Positions 1 to 8,571 of a stretch of DNA of 64,000 nt are shown in pieces. The stretch is from Clostridia bacterium. GTDB taxonomy: Bacteria > Bacillota > Clostridia > Christensenellales > Aristaeellaceae. The notes beneath the pieces are model-generated. The model saw only the letters and a program-made list of their open reading frames with translations, ran no database searches and had not been told where the DNA came from. The first letter of the stretch is position 1, and the number at the start of each line of letters is the position of its first letter. Made by a program: the position numbers and the translations under genes. The stretch covers positions 1 through 64,000 of the forward strand of contig JAFXQO010000042.1 in assembly GCA_017527065.1 (NCBI GenBank), in the 5' to 3' direction.

Positions 1-69
1 GAATTCTTCTCGCTTCGTCTTCCGTTTCCGTCCGGCGTATTCCAAATCCGTAAAGGTTTGCTGCTTCAT
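1..69 (-). CDS. IS5-family transposase, N-terminal 23 codons only (runs off left edge)
   Basis: Reading leftward from an ATG at 69 gives a 23-residue peptide that begins MKQQTFTDLEYAGRKRKTKR and continues EEF to base 1. This matches the characteristic start of IS5-group DDE transposases, which begin MKQ-x-TF, then a basic RRKKTRREEF-like stretch. Only the amino terminus is visible, so the catalytic DDE domain, completeness and activity cannot be judged. Recognition rests on recall of the family start and not on a search. Confidence 0.6.
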   Translation of the reverse strand, partial: MKQQTFTDLEYAGRKRKTKREEF

Positions 70-125
70 CGCTCTCACTCGCTTTCTCTCTTGATTATAT
101 CACTCCTTGTCTCTTTCGCAACATT
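1..125 (-). mobile_element. end of an IS5-type insertion sequence, cut by the window edge
   Basis: The transposase start lies here and the rest of the element is outside the window. The segment beyond the start codon contains CTTTCGCAAC around 112-121, resembling the terminal inverted repeat of IS5-type elements, so the IS end is placed near 125. The other end cannot be seen, so the inverted repeat and target duplication cannot be verified. Confidence 0.5.
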
Positions 126-140
126 AATCAGTGACTACTT

Positions 141-172
141 AATTCCTAATTCCCAATTCCCAATTCCTAATT
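141..172. repeat. short heptamer tandem repeat
   Basis: Four and a half copies of a 7-bp unit AATTCCY stand in tandem between the IS end and the ruvC stop. The array is AT-rich compared with its surroundings. It may be slippage debris beside the insertion. No function is evident. Confidence 0.7.
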
Positions 173-661
173 GATCTTAAAGAGTTGGCTTGCGCGCATG
201 CTGTGGGCGTGGGTGATGGCCACGGCCAGCGCGTCGGCGGCGTCGTCGGGACGCGGGGTTTCGTCCATGGAGAGCATCAGGCGCACCATCATCTGTATCT
301 GGTGCTTGTCGGCCTTGCCGTAGCCGGTGATGGCCTGCTTGATCTGCATGGGGGTGTATTCAAAGAGGTTGTCCGTCTTCTCGGCCACGGCCACCAGCGC
401 CACGCCCCGCGCCGCGCTCACGGCCATGCCGGTGGTGATGTTCTTCGAGAAGAACAGTTCCTCGAAAGCCACCTCTTCCGGCTGGAAAGTCTCCATCAGC
501 TGGGTCACGCCCTTGAAGACAGAGCGCAGGCGCTGCGGCAGCGGCTGGTTTGGCTGCGTCAGGATCGCGCCGTACTGAATCAGCCGGTGCTTCACGCCGT
601 CCGTGTCGATGACGCCCCAGCCCATCGTGCCCAGGCCGGGATCAATGCCCAATATCCTCAC
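167..661 (-). CDS. ruvC: Holliday junction resolvase RuvC
   Basis: RuvC cuts Holliday junctions symmetrically together with the RuvAB branch-migration motor. The 164-residue protein has the usual family length. The acidic catalytic set is present: D7 in the GIDPG strand, E67/E68 in VAFEELFF, and D139, D140 and D143 in the C-terminal RPDDAADALAVA helix. A GTG at 667 is also in frame, but the GTG at 661 lies 7 nt after a GGAGG box (669-673) and gives the classic MRILGIDPG start. ruvA and ruvB are not adjacent, and the gene ends beside the IS remnant. Confidence 0.95.
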   Translation of the reverse strand: MRILGIDPGLGTMGWGVIDTDGVKHRLIQYGAILTQPNQPLPQRLRSVFKGVTQLMETFQPEEVAFEELFFSKNITTGMAVSAARGVALVAVAEKTDNLFEYTPMQIKQAITGYGKADKHQIQMMVRLMLSMDETPRPDDAADALAVAITHAHSMRASQLFKIN

Positions 662-778
662 ATTCACGCCTCCACAAGTATTCCCTATTATATTATGTCA
701 TTTTCCGCCGCTTGTCAAGCGATTGCGAACAAATGTTCATTATTTTGAGAAAAACCTCGCTTCTTTTTTCATGAAAAG

Positions 779-814
779 AGGCGGCGAGGCTTTCGCGCTC
801 CGCCGCCTGTTTTT
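779..814. terminator. bidirectional intrinsic terminator between argF and ruvC
   Basis: An 8-bp GC-rich stem (AGGCGGCG at 779-786 with CGCCGCCT at 801-808) is followed by TTTTTT on the plus strand. On the minus strand it is followed by CTTTTC, so it can end the leftward argF transcript. Confidence 0.75.
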
Positions 815-831
815 TAAGATAGGCTCATCCG

Positions 832-1815
832 TCAGGCCAGCGTCGCCGCCATGACGGCTTTTATGGTGTGCATGCGGTTCTCCGCCTCTTCGAAGACGAT
901 GGACTGAGGCCCCTCGAACACCTCGTCCGTGACTTCCATGGCGTCCCGGCCGAACTTTTCGCCCATTTCCCGGCCGATCGTGGTGTTCAGGTCGTGGAAG
1001 GACGGCAGACAGTGCATGAACACGGCCTTCTCGCCCATTCGCGCCATGAGCGCTCCATTCACCTGATAGGGCGCGAGATCGGCGATGCGCTCAGCCCAGA
1101 CGTTCATCGGCTCTCCCATGGACACCCACACGTCAGTGTAGACCACGTCGGCTTCCGCCAGGTTGGCGGGGTCTTCCTCAAAGCGGATCGTCGCGCCGGT
1201 CTGCCGCGCGATGGCGCGGCAGGTTTCGGTCAGCGCCGCGTCCGGGAAGTACTTTGCCGGCGCGCAGGCCGTGAAATTCAGGCCCATCTTTGCGCAGCCG
1301 ACCATGAGCGAATTCCCCATATTGTACCGCGCGTCGCCCATGTAGAGGAGGTTAATGCCCCTGAGCCGGCCGAAATGCTCGCGGATGGTGAGCAGGTCGG
1401 CCAGGACCTGGGTGGGATGGAATTCATTCGTGAGGCCGTTCCACACGGGCACGCCCGCGTATTTCGCCAGGTTTTCCACGATCTCCTGGCCGTAGCCCCG
1501 GTATTCGATACCGTCATACATGCGACCAAGCACCCGCGCCGTGTCGGCGATGGATTCCTTCCTGCCGATCTGCGAACCGCTCGGATCCAGATAGGTCACG
1601 CCCATGCCCAGGTCGTAGGCCGCCACCTCGAAGCTGCAGCGCGTGCGGGTGCTGGTCTTCTCAAAGATCAGCGCAATGTTGCGCCCGCGCAATGTGTCGT
1701 GGGGAACGCGGGCCTTCTTTTTTGCCTTGAGATCGGCGGCGAGATCGAGAAGATAGGCGATTTCTTCCGGCGTGAAGTCGAGCAGCGTTAAGAAGTTCCG
1801 GCCTTTGAGCGTCAT
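832..1815 (-). CDS. argF: ornithine carbamoyltransferase
   Basis: This enzyme makes citrulline from ornithine and carbamoyl phosphate in arginine biosynthesis, or runs in reverse in the arginine deiminase pathway. At 327 residues the length is typical. The carbamoyl-phosphate loop STRTR is at 55-59, followed by FHPTQ and by the ornithine-binding HCLPSFHD near residue 270, where most family members have HCLPAFHD. An AGGAGG box sits 8 nt before the ATG. The gene stands alone, with no arcA or argG beside it, so the sequence does not decide between biosynthetic and catabolic use. Confidence 0.95.
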   Translation of the reverse strand: MTLKGRNFLTLLDFTPEEIAYLLDLAADLKAKKKARVPHDTLRGRNIALIFEKTSTRTRCSFEVAAYDLGMGVTYLDPSGSQIGRKESIADTARVLGRMYDGIEYRGYGQEIVENLAKYAGVPVWNGLTNEFHPTQVLADLLTIREHFGRLRGINLLYMGDARYNMGNSLMVGCAKMGLNFTACAPAKYFPDAALTETCRAIARQTGATIRFEEDPANLAEADVVYTDVWVSMGEPMNVWAERIADLAPYQVNGALMARMGEKAVFMHCLPSFHDLNTTIGREMGEKFGRDAMEVTDEVFEGPQSIVFEEAENRMHTIKAVMAATLA

Positions 1816-1869
1816 GACGGCATCCTCCTGTGCGTGAAATCAGCGTGTCTTATGCGAAATAATGGTCCA

Positions 1870-1898
1870 ATTATACAGTATGGCGTGTAATTATGCAA
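1870..1898 (-). promoter_or_regulatory. putative sigma-A promoter of argF
   Basis: On the minus strand, TTGCAT (1893-1898) and a perfect TATAAT (1870-1875) are separated by 17 nt, about 55 bp upstream of argF. The surrounding AT-rich sequence could hold an ArgR box, but I cannot match a full one. Confidence 0.6.
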
Positions 1899-2020
1899 GG
1901 CGATGCGTGTTATTTTTCCTTGCGGCGGGAAAAATTTCAATGAAACCCGCTTCCTGCCTTGACGGGCCTGGAGAAATATGCTAACATTACATTTGTTGCG
2001 GGAGATCATGTCTCCCCCAT

Positions 2021-2103
2021 GCCGGTGTGTCGGAATGGCAGACGATGCAGACTCAAAATCTGTTGCTCGAGAGGGCGTGTGGGTTCGAGTCCCACCACCG
2101 GCA
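2021..2103 (+). tRNA. tRNA-Leu (anticodon CAA)
   Basis: The acceptor arms GCCGGTG and CACCGGC pair, and the seven-base anticodon loop CTCAAAA gives CAA, which reads UUG. The T arm has the GTTCGAG loop between GTGGG and CCCAC. A long variable arm makes it class II, as expected for leucine. The CCA end is not encoded. Confidence 0.95.
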
Positions 2104-2108
2104 CTGAA

Positions 2109-2153
2109 AAAGGCGCTGCCGCAGAAGGAAAAACTGCGGCGGCGCCTTTCATT
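2109..2153 (+). terminator. intrinsic terminator after tRNA-Leu
   Basis: A 16-bp stem with one G-T wobble (2109-2124 with 2134-2149) encloses a purine-rich loop and is followed by TTTCATT. It lies directly after the tRNA and also abuts the 3' end of the convergent GH31 gene. Confidence 0.8.
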
Positions 2154-2158
2154 CTCCC

Positions 2159-4132
2159 CTATTCTCCCATGCGTTCAAAGACAGGGATCCGCTCCAGCGG
2201 CGCATCAACCCTGATCGTCTCTCCGCCGACGTATACCGCGCCGGTATCCACGTCGCGCCAGGCGCCGTCGGGCAGATACACGAGCCGCGTCCGCTCGCCC
2301 GGATACAGCACGGGCGCGACCAGGTAGCGGCTGCCGAACATATACTGATCCTTCAGTTCGGCGCAGCCTTCGTTCTCCGGGAATTCGTAGAACATGGCCC
2401 GCATGAGCGGCGCGCCGCTTTCATGGGCTTCGCGCATCAGCCGGCGCACATAGGGCCGCAGTTCCTCCCGGCGCGCCATGTACTTCGTCAGGATAGGATA
2501 CGCTTCCTCGCCGAAAGACCACACCTCGTTGTCGCCGCCCGACGAGAGCGACGCGCTGCCGTCTTTGCGCAGCACGGGCTCACCGGGCCTGCGGTCGCCG
2601 TGCAGCCGCATGACCGGGCAATAGCAGCCCCATTGGAACCAGCGCACCAGCAGCTCGCGGAAGGCCGGGTCGTCAATCTGGCCGCCGTGGAAGCCGCCGA
2701 TGTCGGTGGTCCACCAGGGAATGCCCGCGCAGCCCATGCTCAATCCGGCGCAGATTTGCCGGCGGAAGTCCTCCCAGCGGCTCATGATGTCGCCGGACCA
2801 CACCAGCGCGCCGTAGCGCTGGCTCCCCGCCCAGGCGCAGCGCACCAGGTTGACCGGGTTCTCCACGCCGGCCTCCAGCATGCCCTCGTAAAACCCGCAC
2901 GAATACATCTGCGGATAGATGTTGCCAATCTGCTGGTTGCTGCCCAGGTAATAGCGGTAGTTTTTGAACTCATAGGTACCGTATTCCGGCTCGGCCTCGT
3001 CCAGCCAGAAAACGCGAACGCCCGCGTCGAAGTAGTTCTTTTTCACCTTTTCCCAGACATAGCGCCGCGCGCGGGGGTTGGTGGCGTCGTAGAACATGCT
3101 GTCTTCCACAAAGCGCATGCCGATCTGCTCGCCGTATTCCGCGCGGACCAGCAGGCCCTGCTGCTTCATTTCCTCGTAGTTCTCGCTCGTGAGCGCCACC
3201 TGGGGCCAAATGCTCACCATCAGCTGGACGCCCATGTCGTTCAGCTCGCGCACCATCGCCGCCGGATCGGGAAAGAACTCCGGATCGAACCGGTAGTCGC
3301 CCATCTTCGGCCAGTGGAAGAAGTCGCACACGATCACGTCGATCTTGAGGCCGCGCCGCTTGTACTCGCGCGCCACCTCCAGCAGCTGCTCCTGGTTCCA
3401 GTAGCGCAGCTTGCACTGCCAGAAGCCCAGTCCGTATTCCGGCATCATCGGCGCGAAGCCGGTGGCGCGGGCGTAATTGCGGCTGATCTCCGCCGGGGTG
3501 TCGCCCGCTGTGATCCAGTAATCCAGCTGCTTTGTGGATTCCGCGCGCCAGGTGGTGCGGTTCAGGCCGAAGCTCACCGAGCCGATGGCCGGATTGTGCC
3601 AGAGGAAGCCGTAGCCGCGGCTGGAAATGTAAAACGGGACGCTCGCCTGCGAATTGCGGTGCGCCAGCTCCAGCGTGCAGCCCTTCCAGTCGAGGATCTC
3701 CTCCTGGTACTGGCCCATGCCGTAGATGCGCTCGCCGTCCTGCCCGTCGAAGGTGGCGGTCAGCATGTAGTCGCCGCCCAGGTAGGGCTCGAATTTGCGG
3801 CTCTTGAGGGCCAGGGCGTTCGCCGGGGCGGTCTCCCGCAGCAGAACCTCGCCGCGCTGGTTCGTGAATGTGATCCGCGCGTATTTGTGCCAGCCGTCCA
3901 TTTCCACCGCGGCGGTCAGCTTGCCGTTGCGGATGCGGGCCGCGCAGTCGTCCAGTTCGATTTCGCAGTCCGGCGAAGGCCCGCTTTCCAGCAGCGCGAA
4001 GCGGTCGTCGCGCACCTCTCCCATCATCGCCGAGCGCACGCGCAGGCTGTCCTCGCCCCAGGGCATTATGGAAAGCGTCTCGCCGCCGCCGCGCCAGATC
4101 AGTTCATGTCCGTACTGTTCAAAGTATCTCAT
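2159..4132 (-). CDS. glycoside hydrolase family 31 (alpha-glucosidase/alpha-xylosidase-like)
   Basis: This is a 657-residue retaining exo-glycosidase. An N-terminal galactose-mutarotase-like beta-sandwich (about 1-230) precedes the GH31 barrel. The catalytic nucleophile is D378 in the motif FWLDEAEPE, and the second conserved block GYGFLWHNPA lies upstream. There is no signal peptide, so it should act in the cytoplasm on imported oligosaccharides. Fine specificity (maltose-type or xyloglucan-type linkages) cannot be settled from the motif. No sugar transporter or regulator is adjacent. Confidence 0.9.
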   Translation of the reverse strand: MRYFEQYGHELIWRGGGETLSIMPWGEDSLRVRSAMMGEVRDDRFALLESGPSPDCEIELDDCAARIRNGKLTAAVEMDGWHKYARITFTNQRGEVLLRETAPANALALKSRKFEPYLGGDYMLTATFDGQDGERIYGMGQYQEEILDWKGCTLELAHRNSQASVPFYISSRGYGFLWHNPAIGSVSFGLNRTTWRAESTKQLDYWITAGDTPAEISRNYARATGFAPMMPEYGLGFWQCKLRYWNQEQLLEVAREYKRRGLKIDVIVCDFFHWPKMGDYRFDPEFFPDPAAMVRELNDMGVQLMVSIWPQVALTSENYEEMKQQGLLVRAEYGEQIGMRFVEDSMFYDATNPRARRYVWEKVKKNYFDAGVRVFWLDEAEPEYGTYEFKNYRYYLGSNQQIGNIYPQMYSCGFYEGMLEAGVENPVNLVRCAWAGSQRYGALVWSGDIMSRWEDFRRQICAGLSMGCAGIPWWTTDIGGFHGGQIDDPAFRELLVRWFQWGCYCPVMRLHGDRRPGEPVLRKDGSASLSSGGDNEVWSFGEEAYPILTKYMARREELRPYVRRLMREAHESGAPLMRAMFYEFPENEGCAELKDQYMFGSRYLVAPVLYPGERTRLVYLPDGAWRDVDTGAVYVGGETIRVDAPLERIPVFERMGE

Positions 4133-4261
4133 CTTTGCGTCCCTCCTGCCGCCGTGTCCTTTTATCCCTGTTCCTGTTCCCTATTCTACACCATTTCCTC
4201 CTGTAACGCCACATATTTCGGCGCGTATATACAACTTTCTGCCGGGATTGCCATTTTCTTC

Positions 4262-4290
4262 ATGACAAAGACGCATGCGCGTGGTATAAT
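4262..4290 (+). promoter_or_regulatory. putative promoter of the acyl ligase-MBL pair
   Basis: ATGACA and a perfect TATAAT (4285-4290) are separated by 17 nt. The -10 box ends 30 bp before the acyl-ligase ATG, in the divergent gap with the GH31 gene. Confidence 0.55.
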
Positions 4291-4320
4291 CATGCTATCA
4301 TTTCAAAGAAGGATGATTTG

Positions 4321-6012
4321 ATGGAAACGTCCCTGCAGCACCGACCGATCATCCACCTCGACTACCCCGAGAAGACCATGTTTCAGCTCGTGGAGCGCGC
4401 CGCGCGCCAGTACCCGAACGAGCCCGCCTATGAATTTTACGACCGCAAGACCAGCTACAGCCGCTTTCTCCGGCGCATCGAACGCGCGGCGCGGGCGTTT
4501 TGGTCGTCCGGCGTGCGCATGGGCGACGCCGTGACCATCTGCATGCCGAACACGCCGCAGGCGCTTGACTGCTTCTACGCTCTGAACCGCATCGGCGCGA
4601 TCGCCAACATGGTGCATCCGCTCTCCGCGCAGGCGGAAATTGCGGACTACCTCAACATTTCCGAGAGCCGCATCATCCTGACGGTCGACCTGTTCTACGA
4701 GAAGGTCGAAGCGGCGCTGAAGGCCGTCCGCCATCCCGTGACGATCCTCACCTGCCGCATGCAGGACGAGCTTCCCTTCTACCTCGCGCCTATCTACCTG
4801 CTCAGGAAGGGCAAGGATTACCTGCGCTTCCCACAGCCGCCGCATATGCTCTGGTCAGCGTTTTTGAAGCGCGGCGACGCGCCGGCCGCGCTGCCCGAGC
4901 CCTCGTTCGATCCCCATCGCACCGCCGTCATCCTCTACAGCGGTGGCACGACCAGCCTGCCCAAGGGCATCTGCCTCTCCGACCTCGCCTTCAACGCCTG
5001 CGCCCTGCAGGCGCGGGAGGCCATCGACGAAGAATTCCGCACAGGCTTAAAAATGCTCAGCTGCATGCCGCTTTTCCACGGTTTCGGCCTGGGCATCAAC
5101 CTGCACACGGTGCTCATCCACGGCGCGTGCTGCGTGCTGATGCCCACCTTTACCAGCAAGAGCTATGCTTCGATGCTTCGGCGCAAGAAGCCGAATTTCA
5201 TCGCCGGCGTGCCCACGATCTTCGAGGCGCTGTTGCACATGCCCCAGCTCGACGGGCTGGACATGAGCTTCCTGCTGGGCATGTTCTGCGGCGGCGATTC
5301 GCTCTCGACGCCGCTGAAGCACAAGATCGACGCGTTTTTGAAGGAACACGGCGCGACCATCCAGGTGCGCGAAGGTTACGGCCTCACCGAATGTGTGACC
5401 GCGAGCTGCCTCACCCCGAAAAACGAGTACCGGGAAGGCAGCATCGGCCTCCCCTTCCCCGACACGGTCTATCGCATCGTCCGGCCCGGCACGGCGGAGC
5501 TCCTGCCGCCCGGCCAGGAAGGCGAGATCATCATCAAGGGCCCTTCGCTGATGCTGGGTTACCTCAAACAGCCTGAGGAAACCGCCAAGACGCTGCGCCG
5601 CCTGCCCGATGGCGACCTCTGGCTCTACACGGGCGATCTGGGCGTCATGGACGCGGACGGCTTCGTCTATTTCCGCCAGCGGCTCAAGCGCCTGATCGTG
5701 ACCAACGGCTACAACGTGTACCCCGCCCAGCTGGAAAACGTCATCGACGGCTTCCCCGAAGTGGCGTACAGCTGCGTCATCGGCGTGAAGGATCCGCGCC
5801 GGATGCAGCGCGTGAAGGCGTTCATCGTGCCCGCCGAAGGCGCGCAGCCGGGCGAGGCGCTCAAGACGCGCATCATGGACCAGCTGAGTCTGCGCATCGC
5901 CAAATACGCCCTGCCGCGGGAGATCGAATTCCGGACGGAGCTTCCCAAGACGCTCGTCGGCAAGGTGGCCTACCGGCTGCTCGAAGAGGAGGAGGCGCGA
6001 AAGAGCGCATGA
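4321..6012 (+). CDS. AMP-dependent acyl-CoA synthetase/ligase
   Basis: This ANL-superfamily enzyme activates a carboxylic acid as the acyl-adenylate and transfers it to CoA or a carrier. At 563 residues it is full length. The nucleotide loop YSGGTTSLPKGI is near residue 206, the aromatic GYGLTE motif near 354, and the YTGDLGVMD and NGYNVYP hinge region near 440-465. The lysine in ELPKTLVGKVAYR near the C-terminus fits the catalytic lysine. The substrate is unknown. The AAGGA box favours the ATG at 4321 over an in-frame TTG just before it. Its stop overlaps the next start (ATGA), so the two are translationally coupled. Confidence 0.9.
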   Translation: METSLQHRPIIHLDYPEKTMFQLVERAARQYPNEPAYEFYDRKTSYSRFLRRIERAARAFWSSGVRMGDAVTICMPNTPQALDCFYALNRIGAIANMVHPLSAQAEIADYLNISESRIILTVDLFYEKVEAALKAVRHPVTILTCRMQDELPFYLAPIYLLRKGKDYLRFPQPPHMLWSAFLKRGDAPAALPEPSFDPHRTAVILYSGGTTSLPKGICLSDLAFNACALQAREAIDEEFRTGLKMLSCMPLFHGFGLGINLHTVLIHGACCVLMPTFTSKSYASMLRRKKPNFIAGVPTIFEALLHMPQLDGLDMSFLLGMFCGGDSLSTPLKHKIDAFLKEHGATIQVREGYGLTECVTASCLTPKNEYREGSIGLPFPDTVYRIVRPGTAELLPPGQEGEIIIKGPSLMLGYLKQPEETAKTLRRLPDGDLWLYTGDLGVMDADGFVYFRQRLKRLIVTNGYNVYPAQLENVIDGFPEVAYSCVIGVKDPRRMQRVKAFIVPAEGAQPGEALKTRIMDQLSLRIAKYALPREIEFRTELPKTLVGKVAYRLLEEEEARKSA

Positions 6013-6794
6013 AGCTGACCTGGCACGGCAACGCGGCGCTGCTGGTCGAGGCGGGCGAAGAGACCGTCGCCTTCGATCCCTTCACGGGCATTCCGGCCGG
6101 CGCGGCGCATCCGGAACCGGACGCCGCCTCGGCCGCCGCCTTCCGGGCGGCGAAGGCCGTTTTCGCGACGCATGGCCATTTCGACCATATCATGCAGATT
6201 CCCGCGCTGTACGCGCGGGGCACCGTTCCCATTTACGCCACAGACACGCCCTGCCGCACGCTGGCGCGGCGCGGCGTCCCGGCGGAGCGGCTTCACCGCC
6301 TCGCGCCGGGCGACGAGATCCGGCTGGGCGCGCTCACGATCCGCGCGTATCAGGGGCGGCACTGCCGCTTTGACGCCGCGCTCATCGCGCGCACGGCCTG
6401 CGCGCCGCGCGTATGGAAAAACGCCCTGCACGCGCTGCGCCTGCTTTACTGGAACCGCATCTATCCCGAAAACGGCGAAACCGTGTTCTATGAGCTCCGC
6501 GCGGACGGAAAGCGGCTTGAGATCATGGGCAGCATGGGCCTGGACGGCGCGACCGAATACCCCGCCGGCGCGGACGCGCTGGTCCTGCCCTTCCAGGGCC
6601 GCAGCGACCCGGCCCGGCTCGGCGAGACCCTCGTGGCGCGGCTTCAGCCGAAGGCCGTGCTGCTCGACCACTTCGACGACAGCTTCCCGCCGTTGACGGC
6701 GACCGTCGACACGGCGGCGTTCGAGGCGCTGATCGCGCGGCGCTACGGCATTCCCTGCCGCACGCTTGGGCGGGGCGAGACGATTGCGATATAA
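6009..6794 (+). CDS. MBL-fold metal-dependent hydrolase
   Basis: This is a 261-residue metallo-beta-lactamase-fold protein of the small UlaG-like or zinc-dependent type. The metal-binding THGHFDH motif is at about 54-60, and a DHFDDSF segment near 218-224 supplies the later acidic/histidine part of the site. It overlaps the acyl ligase by 4 nt. The pair may be a small operon handling an acyl intermediate. The substrate cannot be inferred from sequence. Confidence 0.8.
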   Translation: MKLTWHGNAALLVEAGEETVAFDPFTGIPAGAAHPEPDAASAAAFRAAKAVFATHGHFDHIMQIPALYARGTVPIYATDTPCRTLARRGVPAERLHRLAPGDEIRLGALTIRAYQGRHCRFDAALIARTACAPRVWKNALHALRLLYWNRIYPENGETVFYELRADGKRLEIMGSMGLDGATEYPAGADALVLPFQGRSDPARLGETLVARLQPKAVLLDHFDDSFPPLTATVDTAAFEALIARRYGIPCRTLGRGETIAI

Positions 6795-6816
6795 CGCTTG
6801 CGAAGGAGAAATATCC

Positions 6817-7710
6817 ATGGGAAACGCTGAAACAAAGCCGAAAAGGAAATGGGGCGACCGCCGCGACGGCCGCTGGGTCAAGGCGCCGGGCCTGCAGACC
6901 GTGATGGGATACCTGCTGCCCAAGCGCACAGACTGCGAAGTCTACCTGAACGACACCATCGACGCCACGGAACTCATGGCCTATCTCGAGCGTCGCAACG
7001 CGGAACACCCCGATTACAAGACGACGCTCTTCCACTGCGCGGTCGCGGGCATGGCCCGCATGGTGAAGGAGCGGCCGCTGATGAACCGCTTCATACAGGG
7101 CTATCGGATGTACGAGCGAAACGAGATCAGCATCAGCTTCGTGGTCAAGCGCCGTTTCGCCGACGGGGCCGAGGAATCGCTGATGGTGCTCAAGCCCAGG
7201 GACGAAGACACGCTGGATTCCATCAGCCGGAAGATCGTGGGCGACGTGAGGGAGACGCGCCGGAGCGAACACGCCACCGGCGGCGTGGACGCGCTGCTGG
7301 ACGGCTTCGCCGCGCTGCCGCGCTTCGTCCTCATCGTCGCCATCCGCATCATCCGCTGGCTCGATTTCTGGGGCGTCAATCCGAAGGCGCTGACCGAGGG
7401 CGACCCGAACTACACCACAATACTCGCCAGCAACCTGGGCAGCATCAAGTGTCCCGCCGTGTACCACCACCTGAACAACTACGGCACCAACAGCGTCATG
7501 ATCACCATCGGCACGCTGCACAAGGCCGAGGTGCTCATGCCGGATGGCACGAAGCAGGTGCGCGACCTGGTGGACATCGGCGCGACGCTCGACGAGCGCA
7601 TCGCCGACGGCTTCTACTTCGCCCGCAGCCTGCGCCTCATCAAGCACATCTTCGCGCATCCCGAACTCCTCGAGAAGCCCATCGGCGAGGACAGCGGCTT
7701 CTCCTACTGA
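6817..7710 (+). CDS. 2-oxoacid dehydrogenase E2-like acyltransferase domain, free-standing
   Basis: The 297-residue protein consists only of the E2/chloramphenicol-acetyltransferase-like catalytic fold. It lacks the lipoyl and subunit-binding domains of true E2 proteins, and no E1 or E3 gene is nearby. The usual active-site box DHRxxDG is present as DERIADG at about 259-265, so the catalytic histidine is replaced by glutamate. This suggests a non-canonical or non-catalytic role. GAAGGAGAA precedes the ATG at 6817. It converges with the sporulation gene downstream. Confidence 0.8.
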   Translation: MGNAETKPKRKWGDRRDGRWVKAPGLQTVMGYLLPKRTDCEVYLNDTIDATELMAYLERRNAEHPDYKTTLFHCAVAGMARMVKERPLMNRFIQGYRMYERNEISISFVVKRRFADGAEESLMVLKPRDEDTLDSISRKIVGDVRETRRSEHATGGVDALLDGFAALPRFVLIVAIRIIRWLDFWGVNPKALTEGDPNYTTILASNLGSIKCPAVYHHLNNYGTNSVMITIGTLHKAEVLMPDGTKQVRDLVDIGATLDERIADGFYFARSLRLIKHIFAHPELLEKPIGEDSGFSY

Positions 7711-8570
7711 CCGAAGCGCGCCACGTCGCCGACCGTCTCCTTTCCGCCCTCAAGAAGCGCGCGCCACACCGCCTCCTCCGAGACGAAGCGCTGTCCTTCC
7801 CCGTCCAGGCAGAGAAACAGATGCGCCTGGCGCGGCCTCAGCACGGGGAGGAGGCTGTTTAACTCAGTCTCCGGCGTCACGGCGAACAGCCGCGCGGGAA
7901 GCACCTGCTCCCGCCGCAGTTCCTCCCGCCGTTCCATGAGGCTGGCCAGCGCCGCGCTGCCGGCGCTCTGCAGCTCAGACTGGGCCGAGAGGATCATGAA
8001 GAGCGCCGCGATCAGCGGGGACAGATTCAGCCGCCCGCGCGCGAGACTGCGCGCCGCCAGCAGCAGCAGCGCGCCCGCCGTCGCGAACCCCAGCCTGACG
8101 CCCACACGCGCCGCCGCGGCTGGCGGCATGCGCCGCGCCAGAAGCCCCGAGAGTATCCGCCCGCCGTCCAGCGGAAGCGCCGGCAGGAGGTTGAAAAGCA
8201 TCAGCGCCGCGTTCTGGCGCGCCGCCTGCGCCGCGGCCCAGTCCCACGGACCGGGCGGCAGCGCCCGGCAAACCAGCGCGATCGCCAGATTCACAACCGG
8301 CCCGGCCAGCGCCACGCCGATCAGCTGGCCGGGCCGCAGTTTCCACACGTTGTCAAGCCGGGCCGCGCCGCCCACCGGCATCAGCTCCAGTTCGATCACC
8401 CGCACCCTCAACAGCCGGGCTGCCAGCGCGTGCCCCAGCTCGTGCAGCAGCGCGGATACGCTCAGTATCACCAGCGCCTGTCCGCTGCCCAGCCATATTG
8501 CCAGCCCCATCATGGGCAGCGCCAACGGGTTGAGCCTGACCGTCGCGCCGCCGATTTGCCCAAGGCGCAT
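7704..8570 (-). CDS. spoIVFB: site-2 protease SpoIVFB-like (M50)
   Basis: This is an intramembrane zinc metalloprotease of 288 residues. In Bacillus, SpoIVFB releases pro-sigma-K in the mother cell. The zinc motif HELGH is at 43-47 inside a hydrophobic segment, and the third ligand is D135 in NLLPALPLDGGR. Several membrane spans surround these, and a C-terminal CBS-like soluble tail follows from about residue 230. The start at 8570 lies 1 nt after the stop of the SpoIVFA-like gene, giving the classic A-B order. It is the last gene of the shape operon and slightly overlaps the convergent E2-like gene. Confidence 0.85.
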   Translation of the reverse strand: MRLGQIGGATVRLNPLALPMMGLAIWLGSGQALVILSVSALLHELGHALAARLLRVRVIELELMPVGGAARLDNVWKLRPGQLIGVALAGPVVNLAIALVCRALPPGPWDWAAAQAARQNAALMLFNLLPALPLDGGRILSGLLARRMPPAAAARVGVRLGFATAGALLLLAARSLARGRLNLSPLIAALFMILSAQSELQSAGSAALASLMERREELRREQVLPARLFAVTPETELNSLLPVLRPRQAHLFLCLDGEGQRFVSEEAVWRALLEGGKETVGDVARFGQ

Positions 8571-8571
8571 C

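Noticed and set aside
2423..4321. Long plus-strand frame opposite the GH31 gene (632 codons)
   Set aside because: Shadow of the GH31 coding strand; low-complexity composition and no ribosome binding site.
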